Source: Thiomicrorhabdus sp965602805 (GTDB taxonomy: Bacteria > Pseudomonadota > Gammaproteobacteria > Thiomicrospirales > Thiomicrospiraceae). From it: a DNA stretch of 64,000 bases. Shown here piece after piece: positions 34,697 through 44,290 of the stretch. The notes under the pieces are model-generated. The model made no database searches. It was not told the origin of the DNA and saw only the letters and a program-made list of their open reading frames with translations. Location: assembly GCA_965602805.1 (NCBI GenBank), contig CBFCZK010000003.1:175961-239960 (forward strand), written 5' to 3'. A program made the position numbers and the translations under genes. The stretch's first letter is position 1, and every line of letters begins with the position of its first letter.

Positions 34697-35773
34697 ATGA
34701 GCAATGCACAGCTAATCCTAATCGACAAACGTAATCAACCTTTAAAAGAGTATCTTGTAGCCGTTGCGGCTTCAGACGGACTGAATATTAAAGGCGTAGA
34801 AATCATGGCTTCACCAGCAAAAGGTGAAAAATCCTTACTGAATGCAGCCATTGTTATTCCACCTTTAGAAGCCTTTGATTTCAATGTTCCGAAATTAGTC
34901 GACACATGTTTGCAACAGTTAATGATTGGTGAAGAAGCCCATGAGATTACTGATTTCATTAACAAGTGTTCAGACGATGAAGCCGTGCAAACGGCTTTGA
35001 CAAAATCTCTACCGAGATTACGTAAAAAACTTGAAGGGTTGATGAAAGAGTTCTGTAAATCAGATGTTATTGATCTGATTAAAGAACGTCGTAATGATGC
35101 GTTATATAAGCTCAAACAACATCAGATTGACCTTAAGGGTAAAAACGTTGTCTGTATTGATATCGAAGCAACTAATGTGTCCACCCACCCTGAAGCCGAT
35201 ATCATTCAAATCTCTGCCTGTGACATCAATGGTAAAGAACTGTTTAACCAGTTAATTGATCCAGGCTATGACATTCCTGAAAACGAGAAACACAATATCT
35301 CAACCGAAATGGTACAGGGTTCACCTTCTCTAGTTGAAGCTTGGGATAAAATTCACGACGTGTTACAAAATGCAGATATCGTTCTTGCCTACAGCACTGA
35401 AAGTGATTATATGTACCTTGAAAAATCTGCTGAGAAGAAGATGCTTAAGTTTGAACTCGACTATAACCAGTGGTTAGATGCCGCTGAGTTGAGTAAAGAT
35501 TTGATGGGTGCTTTGCGCTGGCACAGTGAAAAAATGTACTGGTTCTATAAAACACCTAAGCTCACGATGGCGTATGAAAAAGTATTAGGCAAGCCTTTCC
35601 CAGGCGATGCGCATGATGCACTTGCGGATGCGCGTGCGACAGTTGAGTTGTTTAATGCCATGTTAGAAAAAGGCAAACACTCCCAAGTCGCGCAGAAAAA
35701 AGCCAAAGTCGAAAAAAACAAAATCACCAACAATCCTTTTGCGGCAGCTTTTGCAGCGGCAAAAAGTCAATAA
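34697..35773 (+). CDS. DEDDh-family 3'-5' exonuclease domain protein
   Basis: A 358-residue protein whose C-terminal half (about 145-330) is a DnaQ/RNase T-type exonuclease. Exo I is VCIDIEAT (Asp155, Glu157), Exo II contains the Asp in DIVLAYSTESD, and Exo III is HDALADA (His306, Asp311), the DEDDh signature. The N-terminal 140 residues are of unknown type, with helical segments rich in Lys and Glu. The C-terminal tail is basic and Ala-rich (NNPFAAAFAAAKSQ). Substrate (RNA or DNA) is not evident. It precedes hisI by 12 bases and may be co-transcribed with it. Confidence 0.8.
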   Translation: MSNAQLILIDKRNQPLKEYLVAVAASDGLNIKGVEIMASPAKGEKSLLNAAIVIPPLEAFDFNVPKLVDTCLQQLMIGEEAHEITDFINKCSDDEAVQTALTKSLPRLRKKLEGLMKEFCKSDVIDLIKERRNDALYKLKQHQIDLKGKNVVCIDIEATNVSTHPEADIIQISACDINGKELFNQLIDPGYDIPENEKHNISTEMVQGSPSLVEAWDKIHDVLQNADIVLAYSTESDYMYLEKSAEKKMLKFELDYNQWLDAAELSKDLMGALRWHSEKMYWFYKTPKLTMAYEKVLGKPFPGDAHDALADARATVELFNAMLEKGKHSQVAQKKAKVEKNKITNNPFAAAFAAAKSQ

Positions 35774-35785
35774 AAAGTCTCTATT

Positions 35786-36241
35786 ATGTGTCAAACAACC
35801 GATTCCAAACCAACCTTTAAGCAACTTGAAAAAGCCAAACTAGGTGACCAATTTGATTGGCAGGCCTTAAAGTCTCAGGTTAAATTTGATCAAGATGGCT
35901 TAATTCCTGCGATTGCTCAACAGTTCGATACCAAAGAAGTGTTGATGATGGCGTGGATGAATATGCAATCGTTAGAAGAGACGCTTGCGACTGGCCGCGT
36001 TTGTTACTGGTCGCGTTCTCGTCAAAACTATTGGCGTAAAGGTGAAGAGTCAGGGCAGATTCAATTACTTAAAGAGTTGGCATTTGATTGCGATGGTGAC
36101 ACGATTCTACTCAGTGTAGACCAAACGGGGCCAGCGTGTCATTCCGGGCGTAGAAGCTGCTTCTATACTGCCGTACAAGGCTCTGATGTTGAAATCACCA
36201 GTAATCCACTGATTGATCCAAGCGAACTGTATAAGAAATAA
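35786..36241 (+). CDS. hisI: Phosphoribosyl-AMP cyclohydrolase
   Basis: A 151-residue HisI, the zinc enzyme opening the purine ring of phosphoribosyl-AMP in histidine synthesis. Motifs EVLMMAWMN, YWSRSRQNYWRKGEESG, FDCDGDTILLSVDQTGPACHSGRRSCF, with the metal Asp and Cys residues, are intact. It has an extra N-terminus of about 30 residues compared with the shortest family members. The HisE fusion of enterics is absent and no other his genes are near. It lies 12 bases after the exonuclease gene. Confidence 0.93.
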   Translation: MCQTTDSKPTFKQLEKAKLGDQFDWQALKSQVKFDQDGLIPAIAQQFDTKEVLMMAWMNMQSLEETLATGRVCYWSRSRQNYWRKGEESGQIQLLKELAFDCDGDTILLSVDQTGPACHSGRRSCFYTAVQGSDVEITSNPLIDPSELYKK

Positions 36242-36395
36242 CCCTATCTCTAATCCCTGTACTTAAAAGCCTTTTAAATCCTCAACGGAAAATCACGAAA
36301 TCCTTCACCCCTCGTACAGCATGTCTGCAACACAAACAATCGATCACTTACCTAAGCTTTAAGCTTCATCCCTAAATATGGTTGGTTCGAATCTG

Positions 36396-36406
36396 ACCAG
36401 GCCTGG
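36396..36406. repeat. Near-perfect palindrome ACCAGGCCTGG
   Basis: One base short of the 12-mer, in the gap between convergent hisI and the hybrid kinase gene. Confidence 0.7.
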
Positions 36407-36465
36407 CATGTCCTGCGGCTTTACAAAACCATGTGAGCGCAGGGTCAAGTACTCAAAGTAAGCTA

Positions 36466-39400
36466 CTAAACGGTCCATTTCAGCAATGTTTGATTAAAGT
36501 GCCTAACATCAACTGGTTTTGAGATAAAGTCATTCATACCGACCGCAAAGCAACGCTCTCTATCTTCAGGCATCGCATTCGCCGTCAGCGCAACAATCGG
36601 AATAGGCTTCTGCACATCACTTAATAACTCTTCTTTACGGATTAAAGTAGTGGCTTCGTAACCATCCATCACTGGCATCTGACAATCCATTAAAATAAGC
36701 GTATAACGATGGGAGTGTGTCCGCCAAAAAGAGAGGCCTTCTATACCATTTTCAGCAATATCGACACGCGCACCCAGACGTAAGACAAACTCGAGTATGA
36801 CTTGCTGGTTAATAGAATCATCCTCAATCAATAGCACCGACTTACCTTTTAGGGCACTTGACCAGTCGATTTCAGTCCTTTCCATGAGTCTGGATTCAGA
36901 AGAGCTTACTGTCACTGACGTGGGCTCAATCACCGTTTTTGAACGCTTAGAATCGACTTCTGAATCTACCTCTATAGGTTCCTTAAAACGCTCTTTAATG
37001 CGTTTCTTAAGATGCGGATTGCTCTTCTCAACATCACCCAACACTTGCACCGTTAGATTTTCTCTTTGGCTCGCAGAGAGTATCGGAGATATCGATTTTA
37101 GCGGTTGCACTTCGTCCAGGGTTTTTAGAGGTAACTTGACCCAGAATTGGCTGCCTTTATTGAGAGCAGAAGTCACACCAACCTCTCCTCCCATGATCTC
37201 AACGAGCTGCTTGGTAATCGCCAAACCGAGACCTGTACCGCCATACTTACGAGTGGTCGACTCATCCGCTTGGGTAAATGAATCAAATAATTTATGAACA
37301 CTTTGATCATCAATTCCAATTCCATTATCTTTGACCTCGATAATGACGTTGAAAACATTTGAGGATTCTTCAACCTGATCCGCCAAAGTCAAACTAATCT
37401 CTACCTCGCCTTCCGGTGAGAATTTAATGGCGTTGCCTAATATATTTAAGATTATTTGCTGAATTCGGCCAGCATCTCCTATAAATTGATCAACCCCCTG
37501 TAAACGGTTTTCAAATTGGAGCCTTACACCTGAATCGTTCGCCTGATTTTGGAGCATTTGCATGCAGTCATGCACTAAACTATCCAAATCAAACGGGTTG
37601 AATTCAAGCTGTACAGCACCTTCATCCAGTTTGGCAAAATCTAGAATACTGTTAATAATCTTTAACAAAGACTGACCGCTGTATTCAATCGCCTGTAAGT
37701 AGACCTGCTGTTTACTGTTCAAAGGGGTGCCCAAAAGTAGATTAGACATCCCTAAAACTCCATTTAAAGGGGTTCTTATCTCATGACTCATGGTTGCGAC
37801 AAAGCGGCTACGTGCCCTGGCTAATGCCTCGGCATTCTCTTTGGCAACTTGCAGCTGTTTCTGCGCTTCAATCTGGACAGAGACATCCCTGATGATATGA
37901 ACAATCTGTACACCTTCAAGACTATTGATACTGCTTAAACTGACTTCAACCGGCAACTCTTTGCACGACTTAGTCATGGCTAACAGCGGGTTATTTATCC
38001 CTAAAGAGGTATAGTGTGAAGCTCTATTTGCAAGGAATTCTTCCTTAAACTCCTCAAAAATCTCCTGACTATTTTCATCAATACAAATTTCAATGGAACG
38101 TCCTACCATATCTTCTCGATCGTAACCAAACATCGTTTCAAATGCTTGATTGACACGAACCACAACACCCAATCGATTGGTAACAGCGATGGCATCTGGC
38201 GCACTTTCAATAAGGTTATTGGCGTACTGCTCTGCCATTTTTTGAGCATGAACCGAATTGACATAACTTTGTAATGCGAAAGAACGTCCTTTTGAGTCGT
38301 ATGTTATATGCGTCACATCATTGACCCAGCAGTAGCCATGTGAACCTTGCAATTCGAGTCGATACTCTAGATTTACTTCCGGGGCCTGCTGTTCAAAGGC
38401 CTCTAACAATAAGGCTCGAACATTCAGTCTATCTTCAGCTAAAATCAAAGCATTGTAAGGCTTATTTAACACTTCTTGTTGAGTACAGCCCAATAGTTCA
38501 AGAATATTAGGCGAGGCATACTGGACATGCATGTTCTCGGTGGGTTGTTTTTGAAAAAGTACGGTTGGACCTGCATTAAATAATGCATCTTGAACCGAAT
38601 CCTCCTCCAATTTATTGCGTGCGATTTCGGCACTGCGTAGATACATAACCAGCCATAAAACAATACCAAACACCGTCAAATAGAGGATAAGGGTAATCAA
38701 ACGGACTTGGTGTGCATGGTGCTCAAATACGCCTGGTCTCTCTAAGCCCAAAAGAGACCAACGGGTTCCACTAATCGGTACGAGTGTTAAGCCGCTCTCT
38801 ATCATGTCAGAATCAATATCTTTCCCAAAAAAGCGATCACCAATAGCCCTCGAAGAAGCAATAACCTGGAGTTTAGTTCGAGTATCAACCACGACAAATT
38901 CGAAATTAGGGGTATTAAAACTCCCTAGAAGCTCTTTAAAAGCATCGAATTTAAAACTCACAATAAGTCCTGCGGCCTCTTCTCCACGTGGCATTTTTTG
39001 TACTAAATCGTAATGCAGCTTCCCAACTGGATCGCTATGCAACTCAATTAAAGAAGGGGAAAAACTGTTTGTCGTTAGGGAGTCATTGATTGCTGCCTGA
39101 CACGCACCTCCAAGAGACAAGCCTTCACTTCCCACTACGACCTGACCTTTAGAGTCTAAGACTGCAAATTGAAGGACATCAGGTAGCAAAGAGTTAATTT
39201 CATCTGAAATCTCGCCTAAATCGAAGGGATAACCCGCTCCTTTGGATAAGGAGTAGATGCGGTCACGATGATGCATTGAAATGGCATGAATGATTAAACG
39301 ATGCTGTTCGATTCTCTCATTAATAATATTAGCAAGCCCCTTTGCAGAAATGCTTGCTGCTACTTCAACTTTTTGAAGTTTATGATTAATCAGATACTCG

Positions 39401-39525
39401 GTTGTTAAATACCCCATAAACGCCGTTACAAAAGTGAATAGCCAAAAGAAAATAGACAAACTACCCAATCTGCTTATTGAGAAACCGCGTTGTGGATATC
39501 TAGAATGACGATTTAAATTAGACAA
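36466..39525 (-). CDS. Hybrid sensor histidine kinase (cache-like, PAS, HisKA, HATPase, REC)
   Basis: A 1019-residue inner-membrane kinase. TM1 (about 22-45) and TM2 (about 278-298) bound a periplasmic sensor of about 230 residues. Two PAS domains follow (about 310-430 and 435-555, the second starting ESAPDAIAVTNRLG). The HisKA box has His581 (ATMSHEIRTPLNG), the ATPase domain has NILGNAIKFS, DNGIGI and GGTGLGLAI, and a receiver at the C-terminus has Asp947 (LMDCQMPVMDG). No Hpt domain is present, so a separate phosphotransfer protein would be needed. Such kinases often feed biofilm or c-di-GMP circuits. Ligand unknown. Divergent from a chemoreceptor gene. Confidence 0.9.
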   Translation of the reverse strand: MSNLNRHSRYPQRGFSISRLGSLSIFFWLFTFVTAFMGYLTTEYLINHKLQKVEVAASISAKGLANIINERIEQHRLIIHAISMHHRDRIYSLSKGAGYPFDLGEISDEINSLLPDVLQFAVLDSKGQVVVGSEGLSLGGACQAAINDSLTTNSFSPSLIELHSDPVGKLHYDLVQKMPRGEEAAGLIVSFKFDAFKELLGSFNTPNFEFVVVDTRTKLQVIASSRAIGDRFFGKDIDSDMIESGLTLVPISGTRWSLLGLERPGVFEHHAHQVRLITLILYLTVFGIVLWLVMYLRSAEIARNKLEEDSVQDALFNAGPTVLFQKQPTENMHVQYASPNILELLGCTQQEVLNKPYNALILAEDRLNVRALLLEAFEQQAPEVNLEYRLELQGSHGYCWVNDVTHITYDSKGRSFALQSYVNSVHAQKMAEQYANNLIESAPDAIAVTNRLGVVVRVNQAFETMFGYDREDMVGRSIEICIDENSQEIFEEFKEEFLANRASHYTSLGINNPLLAMTKSCKELPVEVSLSSINSLEGVQIVHIIRDVSVQIEAQKQLQVAKENAEALARARSRFVATMSHEIRTPLNGVLGMSNLLLGTPLNSKQQVYLQAIEYSGQSLLKIINSILDFAKLDEGAVQLEFNPFDLDSLVHDCMQMLQNQANDSGVRLQFENRLQGVDQFIGDAGRIQQIILNILGNAIKFSPEGEVEISLTLADQVEESSNVFNVIIEVKDNGIGIDDQSVHKLFDSFTQADESTTRKYGGTGLGLAITKQLVEIMGGEVGVTSALNKGSQFWVKLPLKTLDEVQPLKSISPILSASQRENLTVQVLGDVEKSNPHLKKRIKERFKEPIEVDSEVDSKRSKTVIEPTSVTVSSSESRLMERTEIDWSSALKGKSVLLIEDDSINQQVILEFVLRLGARVDIAENGIEGLSFWRTHSHRYTLILMDCQMPVMDGYEATTLIRKEELLSDVQKPIPIVALTANAMPEDRERCFAVGMNDFISKPVDVRHFNQTLLKWTV

Positions 39526-39862
39526 TTATTCAACCCATTTAAAAAATTAAGACCTAGCTTTCAACACTATATAGAGTTTAAACCATAGCTACAACACGCC
39601 TGTAGTCACAAATTAAGCGTTAACTTTACCCAAAGTTCCTTGAAACCACAATCCAATCGTACACTGAAATAGAGTCGATTCATATAGGCCGTTTAGAACC
39701 ACTATTTTAGATCCTAAAAACATTGAATTCTATGCAGCAATTGTCTCTAAGTATTACGCGCCTACTCTATACGAAAAAAATGTTCAATTTTTTACCCTTA
39801 ACCACCTATTTATGTTCTAGAATGATACAAAAAAATATGTACCAAATGAGGAATCATCGGCA
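39526..39862. other. 337-base divergent promoter region (hybrid kinase / chemoreceptor)
   Basis: Both neighbouring genes read outwards from here. It is AT-rich with no ORF, no repeat copy and no convincing sigma28 or sigma70 boxes that I can defend. GAGG upstream of 39863 serves the chemoreceptor. Confidence 0.5.
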
Positions 39863-42634
39863 ATGCGCAACAATCAACCCGTCATCAATGAAGAATATAT
39901 CGTCCCACAAGGACTAACTCTGGTCTCTAAAACGGATTTAAACGGAACAATACTCGAATGTAATGATGCTTTTGAAGCGGCGAGTGGTTTTTCACGTAGC
40001 CAAATCATAGGTCAACCTCACAATTTAGTCCGCCATCCAGACGTACCTGAGGCCGTTTTTGCTGATTTATGGCACTCCCTTAAAAAAGGCGATACTTGGA
40101 GCCAGATTGTCAAAAACCGCCGTGCTGATGGCGGGTTTTATTGGGTAAGAGCCAATGTAACACCGACTTTTACAGCTGGCAAGATATCTGGTTTCATGTC
40201 AATTCGTACGCCCGTCAGCGAAGCTGAAAAAACCGCCACCGCCCAGGCTTATAAAGACATTAATGCGGGTAAAGCTTCCATTAAAGATGCACGTGTCTAT
40301 AGAGGTTTCAACTGGAACGCTTTAAATGTGCTTTCTCGACTTGCCCCTCAGCATCAATTAGTCCTTTTAATCGGCTTAGTTTATCTGGTGCCTTATTTAA
40401 TCTATTCCGTGCAAGATGGTCACGCTTTAATAGAACAAATTATGGTGGGTATATTTGGTCTTATCCCGCCTTTTGTATATGGCGTCCTACTGAATAGACG
40501 CAATAAAGACTCTCAAAGCCAGTTAAAACGCATTGCCTCAGGTGACCATCTGAACAATGAGTGGTTTGATCCTGCGACCAGTCTTGGACAAACCCAAACA
40601 GCAATTCGCTCTGTCTATCTCGCGGCACGCGAAAAATCCGAAGAGGCGGTTTATCAATTAGATCAAGCTCAACAATTACAAACGGCTATGGACCAGGTTT
40701 CCAGTAATATAATGATTGCAGATGCAAACCTGTGTATCACCTATATGAATAACTCGATGACCGAGTTCCTTGTGAATCAAGAGCCGTTATTACAGAAGTT
40801 CTTACCGCATTTCAATGCACATGCTTTAATCGGTGAAAACATTGATATTTTCCACAAAGACCCAAGCCATCAACGTGGCATGCTTAATAAAATCACAGAA
40901 CCCTATACTGGCCAGATTCAGTTGGATAATACCTATTTAGAGATTTATGCTATTCCAGTCTTTAACCGTGTAGGACAACGTACTGCAACTATTGCCGAAT
41001 GGCGTGATAAAACGCCCGAAATACAGTTATTACAAGAAGTCGGTTCTGCCGTTCAAGCGGCAAAAGAAGGCCTGTTGAATCGACGTATTGATTTATCACG
41101 AGTGAGTGGGGTTGCGCATGAACTCAGTCAATCCATTAACGACTTGATAGCAACGGTAGAAAAACCAATTAATGCTGCAGTGCAAGTTGCCGTAGGTCTT
41201 TCAGAAGGAGATTTAACCAAGCACATCACAGGGGATTACTTAGGACGTTTTGCTGTATTGCAAGACAGCTTTAATGTCGCAGTCGATAACCTTGGCTCAA
41301 TGATGGCTCAAACAAAAAGTGCCACGAATGCAGTCAGTGATGGCGCAAAGCAAATTTATCAAGGCAGTATTGCCCTCAATGATCGTACCCAAGAACAAGC
41401 GTCATCATTAGAACAAACAGCTTCAAGCATGGAAGAAATGACTGCTGCAGTCAAACAAAATGCCGATAACGCGCAACAAGCTTCCAAAGTCACGCATACC
41501 ACGGCTGAACAAGCGAAATCGGGTGTGATTGTTATGCACAGTGCAATTGAATCAATGGAACAAATCAACGCCTCAAGTCAGAAAATAAATGACATCATCG
41601 GCCTGATTGACAGCATCGCTTTCCAAACAAACCTACTGGCCTTAAATGCCGCAGTTGAAGCGGCACGTGCCGGTGAACATGGACGTGGTTTCGCTGTTGT
41701 TGCTGGTGAAGTCCGTAACTTAGCCGGAAAATCTTCGGATGCCGCTAAAGATATTCGAGTCCTTATTGAAGATACGGTTAAAAAAGTATCTGAAGGTGCC
41801 CAACACGTTAAAGGTTCGGGTGACGCTTTAAATCAGATTGTTGTCTCTATTACCAACGTCAATCAAATTATTGAAGAAATTGCCCACTCCAGTAACGAAC
41901 AGAGTGAAGGGGTTAGCCTTGTTAACCAGTCAATTACCACAATCGATTCGGCGGTTCAACAGAATGCCGCTTTAGTCGAAGAAACGGCCGCCACCGCTGA
42001 AGAACTCGGTGAAATGGCAAGCCAAGTGAACCGTAACGTTTCGCAATTTATTATTGATACCAAGGCTATTGGAATGGGCAGTGCTTTACAAACGGGTAAC
42101 TTTGACTTTGCCAGCGCACGTCGTGCCCACCGTCAATGGCGAGTGAAGGTACGCGCCTATATTAATGACGTGGATATTGAGTTTGATCGAAACTCTGCAG
42201 CTGATGGCTCTGCCTGCGCATTAGGCAAGTGGATTTATGGTCACGGCCAAGACTTTAAAAACATGGCCAGCTTCCAAAGCTTAGAACGAGCCCACACAGA
42301 GTTGCATGCATTTATTGGTCAAATCCTACAGTTAAAAGACATTGGTGATATTGAAACGGCTAACAATAGCATGTCAAAATTGAGTGACGCAAGTGATGGC
42401 GTAATAACTCTCATTAACCAAATAGAAACCGATATCGCCAACGGTGCAGGTTATATTGCACCGAAATCGCAACCAAAAGTACTGACCGCTTCAGCGGTTA
42501 GTCAAGCTAAAAACACGCAAACAAAAACACAGCCAGCACCTCAAACGCATAAACCAACACAAGCACCACCAACAAGTCTGTCCAGTAACCGTCAACCAAT
42601 ACAGGACTCAGGTGATGAATGGACGGATTTTTAA
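39863..42634 (+). CDS. PAS-containing chemoreceptor with CZB zinc domain
   Basis: A 923-residue methyl-accepting protein. The N-terminal PAS (about 20-120: LTLVSKTDLNGTILECNDAF, HNLVRHPDVPEAVFADLW) is Aer-like, suggesting redox or oxygen sensing. A pair of hydrophobic helices (about 167-210) anchors it. A second PAS-like region lies at about 265-395, then HAMP-like repeats, then the signalling hairpin with DSIAFQTNLLALNAAVEAARAGE. The C-terminal CZB domain has CALGKW (Cys785) plus the His residues in RRAHRQW, YGHG and RAHTELH, a zinc-binding set linked to hypochlorite or zinc sensing and to diguanylate cyclase control in other bacteria. The tail is Pro/Gln-rich and ends EWTDF, close to the CheR/CheB tether pentapeptide type. 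Confidence 0.92.
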   Translation: MRNNQPVINEEYIVPQGLTLVSKTDLNGTILECNDAFEAASGFSRSQIIGQPHNLVRHPDVPEAVFADLWHSLKKGDTWSQIVKNRRADGGFYWVRANVTPTFTAGKISGFMSIRTPVSEAEKTATAQAYKDINAGKASIKDARVYRGFNWNALNVLSRLAPQHQLVLLIGLVYLVPYLIYSVQDGHALIEQIMVGIFGLIPPFVYGVLLNRRNKDSQSQLKRIASGDHLNNEWFDPATSLGQTQTAIRSVYLAAREKSEEAVYQLDQAQQLQTAMDQVSSNIMIADANLCITYMNNSMTEFLVNQEPLLQKFLPHFNAHALIGENIDIFHKDPSHQRGMLNKITEPYTGQIQLDNTYLEIYAIPVFNRVGQRTATIAEWRDKTPEIQLLQEVGSAVQAAKEGLLNRRIDLSRVSGVAHELSQSINDLIATVEKPINAAVQVAVGLSEGDLTKHITGDYLGRFAVLQDSFNVAVDNLGSMMAQTKSATNAVSDGAKQIYQGSIALNDRTQEQASSLEQTASSMEEMTAAVKQNADNAQQASKVTHTTAEQAKSGVIVMHSAIESMEQINASSQKINDIIGLIDSIAFQTNLLALNAAVEAARAGEHGRGFAVVAGEVRNLAGKSSDAAKDIRVLIEDTVKKVSEGAQHVKGSGDALNQIVVSITNVNQIIEEIAHSSNEQSEGVSLVNQSITTIDSAVQQNAALVEETAATAEELGEMASQVNRNVSQFIIDTKAIGMGSALQTGNFDFASARRAHRQWRVKVRAYINDVDIEFDRNSAADGSACALGKWIYGHGQDFKNMASFQSLERAHTELHAFIGQILQLKDIGDIETANNSMSKLSDASDGVITLINQIETDIANGAGYIAPKSQPKVLTASAVSQAKNTQTKTQPAPQTHKPTQAPPTSLSSNRQPIQDSGDEWTDF

Positions 42635-42661
42635 GGTTCTAATTCTGTAATTATCAGCTAT

Positions 42662-42688
42662 AAAAAAACCGCCAAAGGCGGTTTTTTT
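42662..42688. terminator. Bidirectional terminator after the chemoreceptor
   Basis: ACCGCC-AAA-GGCGGT flanked by seven A and seven T, between convergent genes. Confidence 0.92.
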
Positions 42689-42732
42689 ATAGCATGCGAA
42701 ACAGCTGTTTAAAACTCGACTTATTAAGTTTG

Positions 42733-42744
42733 ACCTGGCCTGGT
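42733..42744. repeat. Variant palindrome ACCTGGCCTGGT
   Basis: One mismatch from the dispersed 12-mer, in the gap between the chemoreceptor and truD. Confidence 0.55.
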
Positions 42745-42799
42745 CACTTATTAAATCGCATCCAATTAAAATGATTGAATCAGATGAGTTAAACCATGA

Positions 42800-43975
42800 T
42801 TATGCGGAGCTCTGAATGGCTTTAAGCATAACTTGATAATCCTGCCCCTGTAATAACTCGCGCATCACCATAGTGGCATAACTTCCTGAACGCAAACTAA
42901 AAGACAGCTTTAAGGCTGGCTGACTAGCCCACTCTAATTCAGTCGATAGTTTCGCAAACGCGACACCCAAAGCATCGGCACATTCTGTTGATGAAGCAAC
43001 CCACTGCCATTCGAGCTCTAACGGCAATAAACGCAAGGCTCTACGGTCTTGATTGACACCATACTCATCCAAGCCTGCTATCCACGTTTTAAAAGACTCA
43101 GCAATAGCCTGTTCACTCTCAAGCGCACTCTTTTGCGTTGGCAATCCCCCCTTGCCAAACAGCGCCCCCGTTGGATGAATATCTAGAGCGGTTACTCGTT
43201 CAGACAGGCCGTCTGAACCATCTTCTACAAACCACTTATTAGAACCTTCCAGCTGTAGAACATCGCCAGGCAATAACTGATTCCAGTTTTGTTGTTGAAT
43301 GCGCTCACTGAGTAACACATTAAACATCCAGGATCGAATCGATGATAAAAATAGGCTTTTTTGGTTGCGTTTAACTTTGGGCAATTCACCCGCTAATAAC
43401 TTCTCGCCTTGTTTAACATTACGTCCATGGATGCCAAAACGCTGTTCCCCAAAATAGTTCGGGACGCCCTGTTCTTTAATCAGAGTCAATCGATTTTGTA
43501 GGGCTTGAACCACATCTAAATCATTGCCAGCAGTCGGTTGGATATTACGAATTACCACTGTAAAACGGTTGCCTGACAAACCACCCGTTTGTAACTTACG
43601 TTGATGGCGAATCGTTTTCATAATAACGACATTTTCAACCTTAAAATCGGCGACATTTGGATTCACCAGGCCTGGTATCTGAATACTAAACCACTGTCGA
43701 GTCACCGCATGGCGATCTTTCTGGCCTGCAACGCCGATTTTACTCGGTGATACACCTGCCCATTTGGCAAGCTGCTGCAAAACCCAATCCGTATTCTCTC
43801 CTATTTTTTCAACCCAACACCACAGATGCTCACCTTCACCACTGAGTTCATACGCTATCAGCTCTTCAACGATAAAGTCCTGAGGAATGACTTTATAGAC
43901 CCCCTGGCAATCGGGTTCTCCAAAAGCGTAGTTTAGGGCACTTAAATCAGCTGGTTCAATCAAGGATTTTGGCAT
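42800..43975 (-). CDS. truD: tRNA pseudouridine(13) synthase
   Basis: A 391-residue TruD, which makes pseudouridine 13 in tRNA. The catalytic Asp87 lies in VAGQKDRHAVTRQW. The TruD-specific segments EHLWCWVEKIGENTDWV, SGNRFTVVIRNI, GVPNYFGEQRFGIHG and LFLSSIRSWMFNVLLSERI are all present. Length is slightly over the E. coli enzyme. Encoded alone between a chemoreceptor and a repeat region. It contains a copy of the ACCAGGCCTGGT palindrome translated as Pro-Gly-Leu-Val. Confidence 0.95.
   Translation of the reverse strand: MPKSLIEPADLSALNYAFGEPDCQGVYKVIPQDFIVEELIAYELSGEGEHLWCWVEKIGENTDWVLQQLAKWAGVSPSKIGVAGQKDRHAVTRQWFSIQIPGLVNPNVADFKVENVVIMKTIRHQRKLQTGGLSGNRFTVVIRNIQPTAGNDLDVVQALQNRLTLIKEQGVPNYFGEQRFGIHGRNVKQGEKLLAGELPKVKRNQKSLFLSSIRSWMFNVLLSERIQQQNWNQLLPGDVLQLEGSNKWFVEDGSDGLSERVTALDIHPTGALFGKGGLPTQKSALESEQAIAESFKTWIAGLDEYGVNQDRRALRLLPLELEWQWVASSTECADALGVAFAKLSTELEWASQPALKLSFSLRSGSYATMVMRELLQGQDYQVMLKAIQSSA
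43665..43676. repeat. ACCAGGCCTGGT palindrome, copy 4 (inside truD)
   Basis: Perfect copy within truD, encoding Pro-Gly-Leu-Val in the segment IQIPGLVNP. Confidence 0.88.
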
Positions 43976-44027
43976 AGTTTAGCCTTTCAAAAGTATGTAA
44001 AAAAGGCCTGGTATATTATTGAATATG

Positions 44028-44039
44028 ACCAGGCCTGGT
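44028..44039. repeat. ACCAGGCCTGGT palindrome, copy 5
   Basis: Perfect intergenic copy, 36 bases from the CACGAAG element, the same companionship seen near 34.5 kb. Confidence 0.88.
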
Positions 44040-44074
44040 GGGTTCGTTTTCAATTGTGGGGTTGAAAGAGATTT

Positions 44075-44216
44075 ACCACGAAGACACGAAGAAAAGATGT
44101 AAGAGAGGGTAGTTTTGAGTTGTTTATGGAATTCCTTTACTGCACTCGTTACTGCAGTAGGAAAGTGCCAATATCGGGTTATCTCTTAAAACTTCGTGTC
44201 TTCGTGTCTTCGTGGT
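44075..44216. repeat. Two-ended CACGAAG element, second locus
   Basis: The left arm ACCACGAAGACACGAAG continues AAAAGATGTAAGAGAGGG (end type B). The right arm, on the other strand, is ACCACGAAG plus two further ACACGAAG units continuing TTTTAAGAGATAA (end type A). Between them TACTGCA/TGCAGTA (44138-44159) forms an internal hairpin. Orientation is inverted relative to the first locus. Confidence 0.7.
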
Positions 44217-44290
44217 TCAACTGTTTTAATTTAAAAACATTAACCAGGCCGGCGTAGTTTCTTTGAAATGTTTAAGCGGTGTTATCGGCA

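Larger units (their letters stand above)
43976..44290. other. 315-base repeat-filled intergenic region
   Basis: Holds a half palindrome (44005-44012), a perfect palindrome (44028-44039), the second CACGAAG element (44075-44216) and a degenerate palindrome ACCAGGCCGG (44243-44252). No ORF. Confidence 0.8.

Noticed and set aside
36797..37297. 166-codon open frame on the plus strand
   Set aside because: Antisense to the ATPase region of the hybrid kinase, which has clear motifs in the other frame.
39526..39862. Sigma28 flagellar-type promoter for the chemoreceptor
   Set aside because: No pair of boxes close to the sigma28 consensus at the right spacing could be found.
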